64,000 bases of DNA from Microplitis mediator (lineage: Eukaryota; Arthropoda; Insecta; Hymenoptera; Braconidae), in assembly GCF_029852145.1 (NCBI RefSeq), contig NC_079976.1, positions 15,175,104 through 15,239,103 of the forward strand, written 5' to 3'. A model generated the notes under the pieces. That model did not search any database. It had not been told where the DNA came from and saw only the letters and a list, made by a program, of their open reading frames with translations. The position numbers and the translations under genes are program-made. Positions 9,449 through 21,793 of the stretch are shown here, piece by piece. How positions within the stretch are numbered: position 1 is the first letter of the stretch; each line of letters starts with the position of its first letter.

Positions 9449-11942
9449 TAATAGTTATACATAATTATATATAATTATATAGGGCCATTTTTTATATATA
9501 TAATTTTTTTACCCGGATGAACATAAACAGACATGAACATGCCTGGCCAGGTCTGGTCAGACCCGATCATTTTTCATGTCTGATCAGGCCTGAAGACTCA
9601 TGCCTGTCCAGGTCTGATCATTTTTTCCCGGAATGGTATAATCTTTTGGGAAATGCTATTAGACTATCATGTTAACAAATTAAATTATCAAATAAACTTC
9701 TTCAAACTTGTCAAGTGAAAGGACAGTTGTTCCACTAACCAGATTCGAATTTTTAAAATTTTAAGACGAGCATTAGCTATTTAATTTCCGTATGTACATG
9801 TTAAAACTGAAACTGCAATTTTAAGGATGAAAATTTAAATTATCAGTATTCATTTTTTATTTAAATAAAATGAAATATTTACTTAATTTCCTTAAACTAT
9901 TATCTAAATAAGTGTGACATTACATTCTTTTCTTTGACTAAAATTATTCTATATAATCCATCGTTAACTCTTTGATTTGTTTGTCAAGGAATTAAAGCCC
10001 GAATTGGAATTTATTCAATTGCTCGATTGTATCAAAATGGTACTGTCAACGATACCAAAATGTTGAACCCGACAAAAAAAGACTTTTTGGTAACGTTACT
10101 GAAATGCTGAATTCAGCTGATTACATTTTGGTAACGTTACCGAAATGTTGAATTCGGTAGATTGTATTTTGGTGTATGTTTTGAAAAATGCTGATAGACT
10201 ATTATATTGACAAATTGTATGATCGTTAAGAATTCTTCAAACTTCTCACGGGAAAGGACAGTTATTCCACTAACCAGATTCGAATTTTTAAAATTTGAAG
10301 ACGAGCATTAGCTATTTAATTTCCGTATGTACATGTTAAAACTGAAACTGCAATTTTAAGGATGAAAATTTAAATTATCAGTATTCATTTTTTATTTAAA
10401 TAAAATGAAATATTTACTAAATTTTCTTGAACTATTATCTAAATAAGTGTGACATTACATTCTTTTCTTTGACTAAAATTATTCTATATAATCCATCGTT
10501 AACTCTTTGATTTGTTTGTCAAGGAATTAAAGCCCGAATTGGAATTTATTCAATTGCTCGATTGTATCAAAATGGTACTGTCAACGATACCAAAATGTTG
10601 AATCCGACAAAAAAAGACTTTTTGGTAACGTTACTGAAATGCTGAATTCAGCTGATTACATTTTGGTAACGTTACCGAAATGTTGAATTCGGTAGATTGT
10701 ATTTTGGTGTATGTTTCGAAAAATGCTGATAGACTATTATATTGACAAATTGAATGATCGATAAGAATTCTTTAAACTTCTCACGGGAAAGGACAGTTAT
10801 TCCACTAACCAGATTCGAATTTTTAAAATTTGAAGACGAGCATTAGCTATTTAATTTCCGTATGTACATGTTAAAACTGAAACTGCAATTTTAAGGATGA
10901 AAATTTAAATTATCAGTATTCATTTTTTATTTAAATAAAATGAAATATTTACTAAATTTTCTTGAACTATTATCTAAATAAGTGTGACATTACATTCTTT
11001 TCTTTGACTAAAATTATTCTATATAATCTATCGTTAACTCTTTGATTTGTTTGTCAAGGAATTTGAATTTGAAAGCCCGAATTTGAATTTTTTCAATTGC
11101 TCGATTGTATCAAAATGGTACTGTCAACGATACCAAAATGTTGAACCCGACAAAAAAAGACTTTTTGGTAACGTTACTGAAATGCTGAATTCAGCTGATT
11201 ACATTTTGGTAACGTTACTGAAATGTTGAATTTGCCAGATTGTATTTTGGTAACGTTACCGAAATGTTGAATTCGGAAGATTGTATTTTGGTAGAATATT
11301 TTAAAAAACGCTATGAGACTATTATGATAACAAATTGAATGATCGACAAGACTTTTTCGAACTTTTCACGGGAAAGGACACTTATTGTACCAACTAGATT
11401 CGAATTTTCAAAATGTTAAGACTGGCATCAGCTATTTAATTTTCGTATGCTCATGTTAAAACTAAAACTGCGATTTTGACGATCAAAATTTTAATTATTT
11501 ATATTTATCTATTATTTAAATGAAGTGAAATATTAACCCAATTTCGTCAAACTGTTATCAAAAAAAGTGTAATATTATATCATCATTTGAGACTAAATTT
11601 TTTGAGGCATTAACACAAAGTGTTACTGTTGCTACGCATGCTATAAAAAAACTTTAGGTAGCGTTACTGAATTATTCAATTGTATTGAAAAAATTTTGGT
11701 AACGTTACCAAAATGTTTAATCCAACGAAAAAATACCTTTCGGTAACGTTACTGAAATGGTGAATCTAGCTGATTGCATTTCGGTAACGTTACTAAAATG
11801 CTGGATCCATCAAAAAATACATTTTGGTAACGTTACTGAAATGTTGAATTCGGCAAATTGTATTTTGGTAACGTTACCAAAATGTATAAAAGTTACCGAA
11901 ATGTTGAAACCGTTTGAAAAAAAGTTACCAAAATGGGGAAAC

Positions 11943-12012
<70 letters not shown>

Positions 12013-12015
12013 TAT
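11943..12015. repeat. (TA)n microsatellite
   Basis: A TA run of about 70 bases closes the satellite block on its right side. Confidence 0.9.
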
Positions 12016-12385
12016 ATAACTATAGAGAGAATAATAAAAATTTAGTCTACGCCGTGTCTTCTATGAGAATAAAAATTAAACAAATTTAATTTGGTATCAG
12101 TAAAAAAAACATATTCGACGACTAGTAAAAAACAATTTGACCGTGTGGATATTTTTTTTTAAGAACCCCATGATCATGCAATCATCGTAACCAATAAGTT
12201 TGTGAGTTAATGAAGAGATTTTTTTTATTAAATTAAATGATAATAAAAACAAACAAAAGATTCTAGAGTAAATTTTAGAGTAGAGATTTTCATAAGCAAT
12301 TAAATTCAAAATATATATTATAAATTTAGCAGTAATACTCGAGCAGCCACGCAGTGATTGTAGTTTGGTCGTTATATGTTATAAA
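12016..12385. other. AT-rich stretch downstream of the hAT 1 transposase
   Basis: No gene is visible. It would hold the 3' UTR and polyadenylation site of the minus-strand transposase; several AATAAA-like runs fit but none stands out. Confidence 0.4.
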
Positions 12386-15300
12386 CTAACAAAATTTTTT
12401 TGCTCCATTTACTTTACAAAGTACTCTTTGCTCAAAGTGCTCGTCTGTAAGACGATTGTACTTCGGCAAATTCATCATTGTAACGTGGCTAAAAAGCCTT
12501 TCTACAGGAGCAGATGAAGGTAGTGGCACGTTAAATTTTAGAAATACTTTCCGGACAGATGGAAATATTTCTAACGATTTGAACTCAGTCTCTCTGCTTT
12601 TCAAGTAACGGGTAACTTCTGCTGTGGTTTCACCTTGTGATAATGATTGTTGAAATTCAGGAATTGTCAAAGCAGCGTTCCCAAAATCAAAACCTTCGAC
12701 GCAATCTTCATCAATCGAGTTCGATGGTTCTGAACAAGCTTCCCCAGATACTGATCGCAAGAAACGTTCATGGACAAGTCTTTGCTCTTTTTGACTAAAA
12801 GATGTTAACCAACGACCTTTGAACTGTGGATGAGAAATAGCAGCTAGAACTGCATCAATATCTGGTTGTGAAAAGTCAAACAGTTTCTCAAATCGCCGAT
12901 CAATTCCATTGATGATAGCTTGAGCCAGTGGTTTACAATCAATGACGATTTTATCCTTGATTAAATTACTCATTTGATTCTTGACAGATACTAATGTGGG
13001 AAGAAGAACACCGTAGTAGGAGTTGTCTGCTTGCAAACGATCAATCGCACATGCCAAAGGTTCAGAGCATCGCACAAATTCACGGAGAAACTTAAAATCT
13101 GCAGAGTTGAAAGCTTTCTTTAGTTTTATTTTACTGTTATCTAATAGCTTCTCATCAACAGTTAATAACTGTACAATACAATCATAGGTGGAGTTCCACC
13201 GAGTAACAACCGGCCGCTTGAGTGAAATTCCCAAATAAGCTTTCAAGCTTTCATTTTTTTTCGGAGAACGTAGATATTTCCATAAAGAAGTGCATTTCTT
13301 AATGACATTAAAATATTTTGTCTTGAGAGATTTATTTTCCGTAATAGCTTTTAAGCTATCAGTTGTAGCTATAAGATTCAAAGTGTGACTAGCACATCTA
13401 AAGTGGCGTGGTAATTTATGCTCACACTCAACGCCGAATTCTTCGTTAATTTCAACATCTTCCTCTATAGAATCAAAATCTTCTGTATAAACATCAGCAT
13501 TGAAAGTGTCATCTCCGTCTTCGAGCTGGTTTTCATTTGGATCTGTGAAAAAGATATATATAATACATAATTGATAAATGCAACTGGGTCTCTGAGAAGA
13601 AACAAATTCCCTATCAGAGTTGCAATAAAGATAAACTATCAGTTATGCAGACATTTTTCTAGAGTTAAAATTTAATACTTACCTACTGAAGTCTCATTCA
13701 AAGCCTCAACTCCAAACTCTTTAAATGCCTTAATGAAATTCGATCCATTATCGGTAATTGTCGCTCGAATTGACTGTACTGTTAACCCAAAAGAAGAGTG
13801 AATACTTGACAAATGATCCGCGATCGCATCAAACGAGTGCGTGCCATAAAATCTTTTGCACGCAATAGCTGCTGATTTTCGTTCCAATGAGTCAAGATTT
13901 ATCTACATAAATTGGAGAAAGACATGCTCCATCAATTTAAAACGACAATACTCAATATATACAAGCTTAGATTGTAAGTGAATTTAATTCACATTAAAAA
14001 AAAATAATATTTATTTCTAAATATTTTTGCCGTATGAATAGAATATAGAAAATATATCAAAATAACAAGTAGAATAGAATTTCAAAAATATAAAAGTAAA
14101 ATTAAGAATGAAAATTGTCGAAATCACTGACGGACCATCGTAAATTACAGTTTTATACCGGATTGAGAGTGAGTTAACCATGAAATGTCAGTAATTTACG
14201 GTAAAACAATATACTTTGCGGTAGATTTACTGTATTTTTAAGTGAATTCGCCGCAGTGAAATCTACCGGAAAATAGGTAAATCTAGTATTAAAGACTATA
14301 CTTTTAACCGTAAAATGCTGCGTTTTATACCGTAAAATACAGTAAATTCATCCGTAAAATAATATGAATCAATTGTGTGACTACCGTCAATTCCCGTAAA
14401 TTGGATCCGCCAAGGATTTCTTATTATTTATCATTTTAAAAGTATTTGTAGATAATAAAAACTAATGGATAAAAGAAAAACAATACAAGTCACTCTAGAC
14501 ATCAATAAATTGACATTTTCTGTTGACTAATTTTTTAGAGGTTCAACGATTATTTTTAAGGCCATTCTCAGACAGTGCCTCCCACTTTTGAAGAATTTTT
14601 AATGACTTTCAACTGTCATAAGCGTATCAAATTTTTATCAATTAATTAAAAAAAAATTAAAGCATTGATTGAAAAAAGGACAACGTAGGAGTAATTTCGC
14701 CGATATACAGATTTAAAAAAAAATTATTTATACTTGATATCAATTAGGAGTTAAACAAAATTCATTAAATAAATTTCAGTAAAATCGTCATGTCAATTTT
14801 ATAATTTGAATTTTTAAATTTTGTTGGCTAAAATTTATTCAACAAATTTTGTTTAACTCCCAATTGATATCAATTGTAAGTAATTTTTTTTTAATTCTAT
14901 ATCTAAACAAAATTACGACTACGTTGTCCTTCTTTCAATTAAGGTTTTAATTTTTTTTTTAATTAATTAATAAAATTTGAATACGGTTATGACAGTTGAA
15001 AGTCATTGCATATTTTTAAAAATTGGGGAACACTGTCTGAGAATCCCCTTAAACAGTACTGTACTTAATAATTTATCATAAAAATTTGATTATTTACCCA
15101 ACTAACTGTTACCCCTAAAAATCTACGTGATCCTCCAGTCCAAACATCCGCAGTAGTACATACATATCCTCCGTCTTTTATAAGCGACACAATTTCTTTA
15201 CGAATGGCATCAGACGACTTTTTAAAAATTTTGTCAACTCGTTTTATTAAAGAGTACCGAGTTGAATGCTTCAGTTGACAACCACTTTTTTTGATTTGTA

Positions 15301-16895
15301 AATCTATGAGCGAAAGAAACATTTATTAAACTCAGCTGCTTAAAAAAATATTTCTCTTTCATAAGTTCATTTATCCGGTTTCGGTTCAACTAATAATTCA
15401 AACAATAAAAATTTGAATCAATTAATATACTCAATAATTACTGACATAACTAATATACTCAATAATTACTACGAAACCTTTAACGAAATATAATCAATTG
15501 TTGGAATCTATTGCAATTTTTAACTTTCCGCTAAAAAAATTGAAAATTTTCGAAAATTCGGGAAGTTATTGGCTTCGGTACGATTTTTCGTTCTATTCTT
15601 ATATTTTTAATTTATATTGCATATTTCTATTATACAAATACAAAACTTAAAAACCATTGAATAAAAACATTGTACTAAATAACAAATTAGCTATTTAAAA
15701 AAAATGAATTAGTCAAGAAAACAACAAACAATATTATCGTAAATTTGATAGTGAAAAAATGCAATAAAATAGTTTTAAGTTTATAATCTAATTGGATATT
15801 TAGTTTTTAAGCATTATTCTTGAAAATAAAATTTTTATTTTTTCATCAGAATTCCGTTAATTGCGGCATGGTTTTAATTTTTTTCGAATAATAAAGTCTT
15901 ACTTGATAGTATTTGCTGTAAAAAATTATTAAAAAATTTTATAAAAAACTATATTACATGAAAAAACAGGCGAAAATACTTCGGTTTAAAACTTATTATT
16001 ATAAAAATTTTCTTATAGCCTAAAAAAAATTTGAATGTTCATTTACCGTTAAAAATTTTTTTGAAAAATGGGTCTTCAACCGCTTTAAATGGAATCATAT
16101 ACTTTAATATGAAATTGGCAACATTTTCTTCAAATTGGTCTTGATTAACAACGCATGACCAGCGTTTACGATCAAAGGTTTCATCATTGTTCAAGCCTTT
16201 TCGTTTTTGCTCTGAATATTTTGCATATTCTTCATAAGTATCTTTATGGCATCTCTAAATAAATAAGTGAAGTATTGAAAAAAATGAGTAATTGTGATGG
16301 TAGTATTATTGTATAAGATTCCATTATATTTATATCATATATTTATTTAATTTTTAGTTAATTGTTTAAAATAAACGATTCATTATCATTTTTATTGTTT
16401 CATTTATAATTAAACAATAAAATTGAGCTAAAAAATATACTGTGATTTATAGTAAATATCAGATAGTTTTATATTATTTTGTTAACTTATTGCTATAACA
16501 ATCCCAAATTTTTCAATAAATTAAAATTTATCATTTAGTTTCATTTTTAAACTCGAGTTTTTAACAAAATATGACTTTACAAAACTTAAAAAATCATATT
16601 TGGGTTAAAAAAAAGTAGTGTGTCACGATAACAGTCTTTATTACCCTGAGAACCATTGAATGCGTCAGTTGACATATCATATAGTAAATAAAATTTCAAA
16701 AAATTATTGTAAGACGAACAGAAAATTTTGATAGCAATCAGCGAAAATAGTTAGAAAAGCTCATACATCTCCCTTCCGATTCCCCATTTCCAGACCACTG
16801 ATTCCACCCACAGAACCAGAACTACAGAGTTCTGAAGTAAACCTATATTACACTGATCGAGTCTAAATACAAAGTGATTTTTCCTCATATGAAAA

Positions 16896-16931
<36 letters not shown>

Positions 16932-16936
16932 TTTTC

Positions 16937-16982
<46 letters not shown>

Positions 16983-17460
16983 AATAATTTACCTTCAGAT
17001 GTGATGTAAAATTAGATGTTGATCGCAAAGATCCTCTGAATGGCTTTGGAGGATCACAAAGCTGACAATTCGCAACAACAGTCCCAATTATACTTGATTG
17101 TTCCATGATAACCTTAAAATACTTACCGTCAAGGCAAGCTAACTTTTTGACAGCGGTTAACAATTTTTTTTGATCGTCCATCTCTCCATTTTCATCGTTA
17201 GAATCGTTATTAGTAAGATTTTCAGTTTGATTGTGAATATCAATGGATCTATTAATTTCCGAATCAACATCAACATCATCATCTTCATCATCACTTTTGC
17301 TTGATTGTGAAATAAATATCTGACTAAAACGTTCAACGTCTTTTTCCATATCTAAGGGTATCAGATCGTCTTTATATGCAGGAGTTGTAATTGTAACATC
17401 TGATAACGATGTCTTATCAAGTCGACGTCGTTTTGATGTTGGCGATTTATCACATTCCAT
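12386..17460 (-). CDS. hAT transposase, five exons, 752 aa predicted
   Basis: This should cut and paste hAT 1 in the nucleus. Exons read leftwards: 17460-16993, 16254-16047, 15303-15098, 13902-13683 and 13542-12386. Each junction has GT/AG sites, the phases agree (0, 1, 0, 1), and the total is 2259 nt with no internal stop. Exon 1 is acidic, with a basic KRRR patch, and begins a BED zinc finger (CQLC); exon 2 completes it (HLK|RCHK). Exon 3 has the first catalytic Asp (TTADVWTGG). Exon 4 has the second Asp (ITDNGSNF) and ends at GTAAGT. Exon 5 holds the CASHTLNL Cys/His motif, the insertion domain, the catalytic Glu in SSAPVERLFS and the C-terminal dimerisation region. Length and domain order match full hAT transposases. 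The third intron contains a later MITE. The start is the first ATG of exon 1. All key residues are present, so activity is possible but untested. Confidence 0.88.
14115..14400. repeat. TTTACGGTAAA-type palindromic words
   Basis: Words such as TTTACGGTAAA, CCGTAAAAT and TACTGTATTTT recur in both orientations in transposase intron 3. They resemble in style the word arrays at 180-600 and 23640-25520. Confidence 0.5.
14560..15048. mobile_element. TTAA-flanked MITE (piggyBac-like target)
   Basis: Ends are inverted copies around ATTCTCAGACAGTG, and the arms match for about 200 bases. TTAA lies at 14556-14559 and 15049-15052, the piggyBac target duplication. There is no coding frame. It sits inside intron 3 of the hAT transposase and so arrived after the host element or its ancestor. 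Confidence 0.8.
16905..16980. repeat. (TA)n microsatellite in transposase intron 1
   Basis: Two TA runs separated by a short unique patch lie just downstream of the donor of exon 1. Open frames that run into them are not coding. Confidence 0.85.
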
Positions 17461-18482
17461 TATATGCTAAAAATAGTAATGGAAATTGTTGAATAAATTT
17501 CATTAACTCATTAATGCTCATTACTACCTAAACAGTAACTTCCATAGTTTTTTAGAATTTACAATTTTCTTAGCGGGAAGTTAAAAAATTCAACGGGGAA
17601 TTCATATGGATTTCTGTGGAAGTCCCTAGATAAAAGTATGAAATTCTGTAAAAATCGATAGGAATCTATATGAATTCATAGTTGGATCTCTATCTAGAAT
17701 TTTTAATGAGAGGTCTATTAAGAATAAAAATTATTTGATTCTAGGAATATTAAAGAAGTCAAAAAAAAATCTATCATGAACAAAATTCGGTCATCACGAA
17801 TTTAAATTAATTAAAAAAATAAATAAGACAATAAGGACTCTATTTTTTTCTAGATTTTATAGAATCTACAAGAAAAATCTAACCGAAAACATATTTTACT
17901 CCATCAAAAATAATTTTGTTTTTTACAAATAGTTTACATTATTTGTTTAAACAATTTACTTTTGCAATCACAAAATACTTTTCGAAAGAATTTTGTTCTT
18001 TGGACTTCTAAAACATTTGTAACATCGAAAAATATTTCTTCCTTCTTGATATTTCATAGATAAGGTGAAGTCAGTTTGTTTGTTTATTGCTTATAAATTT
18101 TTTTGAGTTTTAAAAAAAATGTTTTAATTATTATTATATTAACAAATAATTGAGATCATAGATGTACTTACTTTTTTTAATAAGAAGTCTTATAACCACA
18201 ATTGATTGTATGCAAAAAAATGTGAGGTTATGTTTGTCCTTTTTCTTCACGCTGATATATGCACTATCATAGGACTACACTTAAAGCTCCTTTTTCAATT
18301 GATAGTGGAGGCATAGGTTCGAGTGCCGATCAAATCGTAAAGGCTCATTTTCGCAATACGTATTACAGATACAATAAAAGAATTGGCATCATTAGAATAA
18401 TGTAAAACATGTTAAAATAGTTTTAATTCGAAAGTATTTTTAAATTATATTTCAGATTATTTTAATTATAACTACCCGGAAA

Positions 18483-18535
<53 letters not shown>

Positions 18536-19419
18536 TTTGTCAAGTGTTCATAATATGATCATATCAGATCGCATAATAAAAAGGATCATATAGAATCTTA
18601 TATTATCATATGTTATCATATATCTTATATTTTCTCTTGTACGATCAGATATAATATGCATATAGGTTTGAAAAAAATTATTCGAAGTAAAAAAATAATA
18701 TCTAAATATTATTTTTCATTAACTCTCATTGAAACATATTTGGCCTCTTAATTAATATTTAAAAATAATAATTTTTTTTTATTGATGGGAAATAATTCAG
18801 CATTATACTGGGACTCGAACCTGAATCTTTCTTCAAATTAGTTGAACTTTTTATCACTCCACCAAGCCACGGACTTACTAGATCGTATAAAAATTATTAA
18901 TGATTATACACACAAAGAATTTTTGAGTCAAAATTATCCATAAAGTTAGGTACTGTAAGGACATCTAGCCAGTAACTAAATTTTTACGACGTTGTTAGCA
19001 GAAATTGCACTTTATTGACATGCTATCGAGCAGTATATTATACAGTTTGCATGGGAAAAATTTAGATATTTATCACATGTCTTCACAGTATCAAACTTTC
19101 AGGGTAATTTTTACTAAAAATTTCTCTACGTGTATACATTTTCTTTCTCAGGTATTCAATGTAGTGAATTAATTTACCGGATTGAAGATACATAACATGA
19201 ACCTGAGTTTTCTATAAAATAGATGCCACTGAAGTTATAATTCTAAAATCAAAAGCTTTAAAGCCTGTTTTGTCAATAAATAATATATTAACTTTCCATT
19301 AATCATCTATTTTATTTAAATATACGTGATAAATTGATAGAGTAACTTTACACATCCAGATACTCATAGAAAAAAAAAATAAGTATTAATATTAGTCGAC
19401 TTCCTATCAAATTTGTTTT
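17461..19419. other. Non-coding right part of hAT 1
   Basis: This includes the promoter side of the minus-strand transposase. There is a short repeat with AACTTCCCGCTAAGAAAATT (around 17555-17583, also at 31750-31780), TAGAATT words, and a TA run at 18486-18533. Nothing else looks like a gene. Confidence 0.5.
18476..18875. repeat. Word array plus tRNA-like sequence, MITE A-like organisation
   Basis: ACCCGGAAAA and a TA run are followed by TGATCATATCAGATCG, ATATGATC and ATCATATGTT words (18540-18670). After about 130 AT-rich bases comes a minus-strand tRNA-like stretch at about 18800-18870: box A TGGCTTGGTGGAGTG and box B GGTTCGAGTCC. The order matches MITE A. The right terminus could not be located. 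Confidence 0.45.
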
Positions 19420-19680
19420 TACTAAGTAATGAATTCATAACTCATTGCTCATTTCTTTTATTTTAATTAACAATGTATTGATCTACAATACTCATTTTTT
19501 TATTAATGAGTAATGTATCGTCTTACAATAATCATTTTTTTTTATAATGAATAATGTAGTGCCCTACAATACTCATTAATATTTTATTGAGTAATTAAAT
19601 AATATTCATTAACCATTTTTTTTTTAATGACTAATGAAAAAAAGTCCCATTACCATTAAAAAAAGTAATGAGAATTGCAT
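19420..19680. repeat. Right subterminal ATTACTCATT/AATGAGTAAT words
   Basis: AATGAGTAATG, CAATACTCATT and related words recur up to the right TIR, mirroring 4885-5100. They are the likely transposase-binding or end-synapsis sites of hAT 1. Confidence 0.75.
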
Positions 19681-19711
19681 TGATTTTTACATTAGAATTT
19701 TTGCAACTCTG

Positions 19712-19719
19712 CTGTCAAT
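19712..19719. other. Right target-site duplication of hAT 1 (CTGTCAAT)
   Basis: An exact copy of 4868-4875 directly follows the right TIR (...TTGCAACTCTG). Confidence 0.93.
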
Positions 19720-21641
19720 GGCCTGGATTGACTACCGTAAGGCATTCAACTCAACATCTCATGAGCTCATTCTCTTTTTGCTCAAATGCATTGGGGTCAA
19801 TCGCGATACAGTGGGATGCATACAGCGTACGATGCAACTTTGGTGAACACGGTTCCACATTTCATGTGGCAACGACAAACGTGTGACCGAAGTTGTACAG
19901 TACAAGCGAGGTGTCTTCCAGGGAGATTCCCTGAGCCCACTGCTGTTGTGCATCTCACTGCTGCCGATATCTATTGCGCTACGCCGTACCCGTGGATACT
20001 CAGTGGGCCCACCAACTGATCGGAAATATTCGATCACCCACTTACTCTACATGGATGATCTGAAGGTATATGCTCCTGATGAGGAACACCTTCAGACAGC
20101 CCTGAATATCGTAGGGGAGTATACACGGGATGTCGGCATGGCTTTTGGGTTGGACAAGTGCGCGGTCGTTAATCTGGTGAAGGGTAAGTGCTCTGATTTG
20201 CGCGAAGATATCGAGTTAGTAGATGGGAGCGTCATTGACCATCTTGACGCCGGAGAGTCGTACAAATATCTAGGGATTGACGGGAGTCCTATGCAGGACG
20301 TCTCGAAAATCAAAACGACTCTCTGCAGCGAGTATGGGCGGAGACTCCGGAAAATCTGGTCATCAGAACTTTCCGGAAAAAACAAAGTCTCTGCAACAAA
20401 CATGCTTGCTGTCCCAGTACTACTCTACTCTTTCGGTGTCCTCAAATGGACCCGAAAAGAGCTTAGAGATCTCGATATCAAGACACGCAAAGTCATGAAT
20501 ATCAATCGGAGCATGCACCCTAAGTCCTCAATCACCAGATTATACCTTTCCCGGCACATCGGAGGGAGAGGTCTACAGAGCTTGGAGTGTCTACATGATC
20601 GTTTGGTTTTGGGTCTAACATACGAAGTTGTCAATTTCACTGCAGATGAGAACGACTTCCTTATGCAGATTGTTCATAGTCATGAGAATCTGCAGAAAGG
20701 AACGTTCTTATATAAGGCAGCAAGGTACGCGGCAAAATCCCTCGGTCTCGGAAGAGTAAACCCTCTTATTGAACTCCCTAAGGAGGAATTTAAGAGTGTC
20801 GTCAGGAATGCTGAGCAGCAAAAACTGCTCAGTACACACATGGACAAGTCCATGCACAGCGTGTTCTTTAAACACGTGCGTGATCATGGCTTGTCCACCC
20901 AGCTGACGTTTTCCTTCCTTAAGTCAGCTGGCCTGATGTCCGAGACCGAAGGATATATTTTTGCCTGCCAAGATGGTGTAATCAATACCCTCGAATACCG
21001 TGCGAAAGTACTCCAGATGCAGCTACCCGACACATCGTGTAGGGTATGTAAGCAACATCCAGAGACGCTTATGCATCTCTTGTCAGCATGTCCTGTGCTG
21101 GCAAGAAGTGCATACATCCAGCGTCATAATGCTGCTCTGCGAGTACTCTGCTACCACCTTAGACATACGCACGGTATCGATAAAACACCAGTGCTGCCTT
21201 ATCTGCCAGGAGATATTCCGCAAGTTGTTGAGAATGACCGTTGCCGTATTTATTGGAACGTGCCATTCGCAACAACTCGGAAAATAGATCACAACAAACC
21301 TGATATTGTGCTCTTCGATAAAACCACTCGTGACATTTATGTCATTGAGTTCTCAGCACCTGCTGAGTATAACATCACGATTAAAGAAGAGCACAAACAC
21401 GAGATATATATAGGTTCTCCTGTTTGAAATTGGCAAACTTCACCCAGGTTATCGTGTCAAACTTGTCGTCCTCATTGTTGGCGTCTTAGGATGGATGAAG
21501 CAGTCGTTTGTGTCTGCACTGGCTAGAATACCAACTTGTTCAGCGCAAGTTGAGTTTCTAGCATCGCGGATGCAAAAGGCTGTTATTCTCGGGTCCCTCC
21601 GTTTACTTAGGCAACGAAACTTGGCCTGCTGCGCATGCTGA
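19712..21641 (+). pseudogene. R4-like LINE polyprotein, C-terminal part (RT and endonuclease)
   Basis: The reverse transcriptase continues: AWIDYRKAFNSTSH, then FQGDSLSPLL, the catalytic YMDDLK and the thumb. Near the C-terminus CRVCKQHPETLMHLLSACP is the CCHC knuckle, and KPDIVLFDKTTRDIYVIEFSAP is the PD-(D/E)XK restriction-like endonuclease of R2/R4-type LINEs. The order RT, CCHC, REL-endonuclease defines this group. Breaks: an in-frame TGA at 19844-19846, which a CGA-to-TGA change would explain, and a frameshift near 21410-21425. After the frameshift the conserved tail (EIGKLHPGYRVK, IVGVLG) continues to a TGA at 21639. This copy is dead. Confidence 0.85.
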
Positions 21642-21793
21642 CTATCTTGTTAATAGAGCATCAAAGCAGTAACGATTTGGCGCTCAGGTGAGGCCCTCGA
21701 TAGAGTCGGACTACCGGGGATAACCCCCTGAGCATTTAACAACAAAAGAAATAATAATAATAATAATAAAAATAAAAATAATAACATTTATAG

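Larger units (their letters stand above)
8460..9631. mobile_element. MITE A with palindromic-word arms and a tRNA-like core
   Basis: The ends are inverted copies starting CCGGGAAAAAATGATCAGAC and continuing for three more bases. Neighbouring copies of the 535-bp satellite lack this segment, which gives an internal empty site. The left arm (8460-8750) repeats TGATCAGGCCTGA, ATGCCTGTTCATG and similar words; the short right arm (9520-9631) carries the same words inverted. There is no open frame. The target duplication is unclear, possibly one or two T. A later TA-targeting MITE is inserted at 8951-9448. Confidence 0.8.
7960..11940. repeat. 535-bp satellite with GGTAACGTTACC motif
   Basis: The marker GGACAGTTRTTCCACTAACC recurs at 9721, 10256 and 10791, with a diverged copy at 11376, so the periods are 535, 535 and 585 bp. 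The three central copies are nearly identical; outer copies are diverged. Each unit ends in clusters of the 12-bp palindrome GGTAACGTTACC or one-base variants followed by GAAATG(T/C)TGAA. MITE A (8460-9631) is inserted in one copy. No protein coding is evident. Confidence 0.85.
4876..19711 (-). mobile_element. hAT transposon 1, 14.8 kb, apparently complete
   Basis: The left end reads CAGAGTTGCAAATA and the right end, on the other strand, CAGAGTTGCAAAAA, giving a 12-bp perfect TIR. CTGTCAAT flanks both ends. The element carries a five-exon transposase on the minus strand (12386-17460) and subterminal ATTACTCATT words near both ends. At 14.8 kb it is far longer than typical hAT elements (3-6 kb). 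The excess is satellite DNA (about 7.96-11.94 kb), other repeats and later MITE insertions. It lies inside the RT domain of an R4-like LINE, and the LINE frame is restored on its removal. Confidence 0.93.
19712..21745 (+). mobile_element. R4/Dong-type LINE, 3' part
   Basis: This continues the LINE broken at 4868. The coding region runs to 21641 and is followed by about 100 bases of 3' UTR and a tail merging with ATA/AAT triplets of the intron microsatellite (from about 21745). Confidence 0.78.

Noticed and set aside
9700..11940. CRISPR-like or regulatory array
   Set aside because: Long 535-bp units without short identical repeats and unique spacers. The DNA is eukaryotic.
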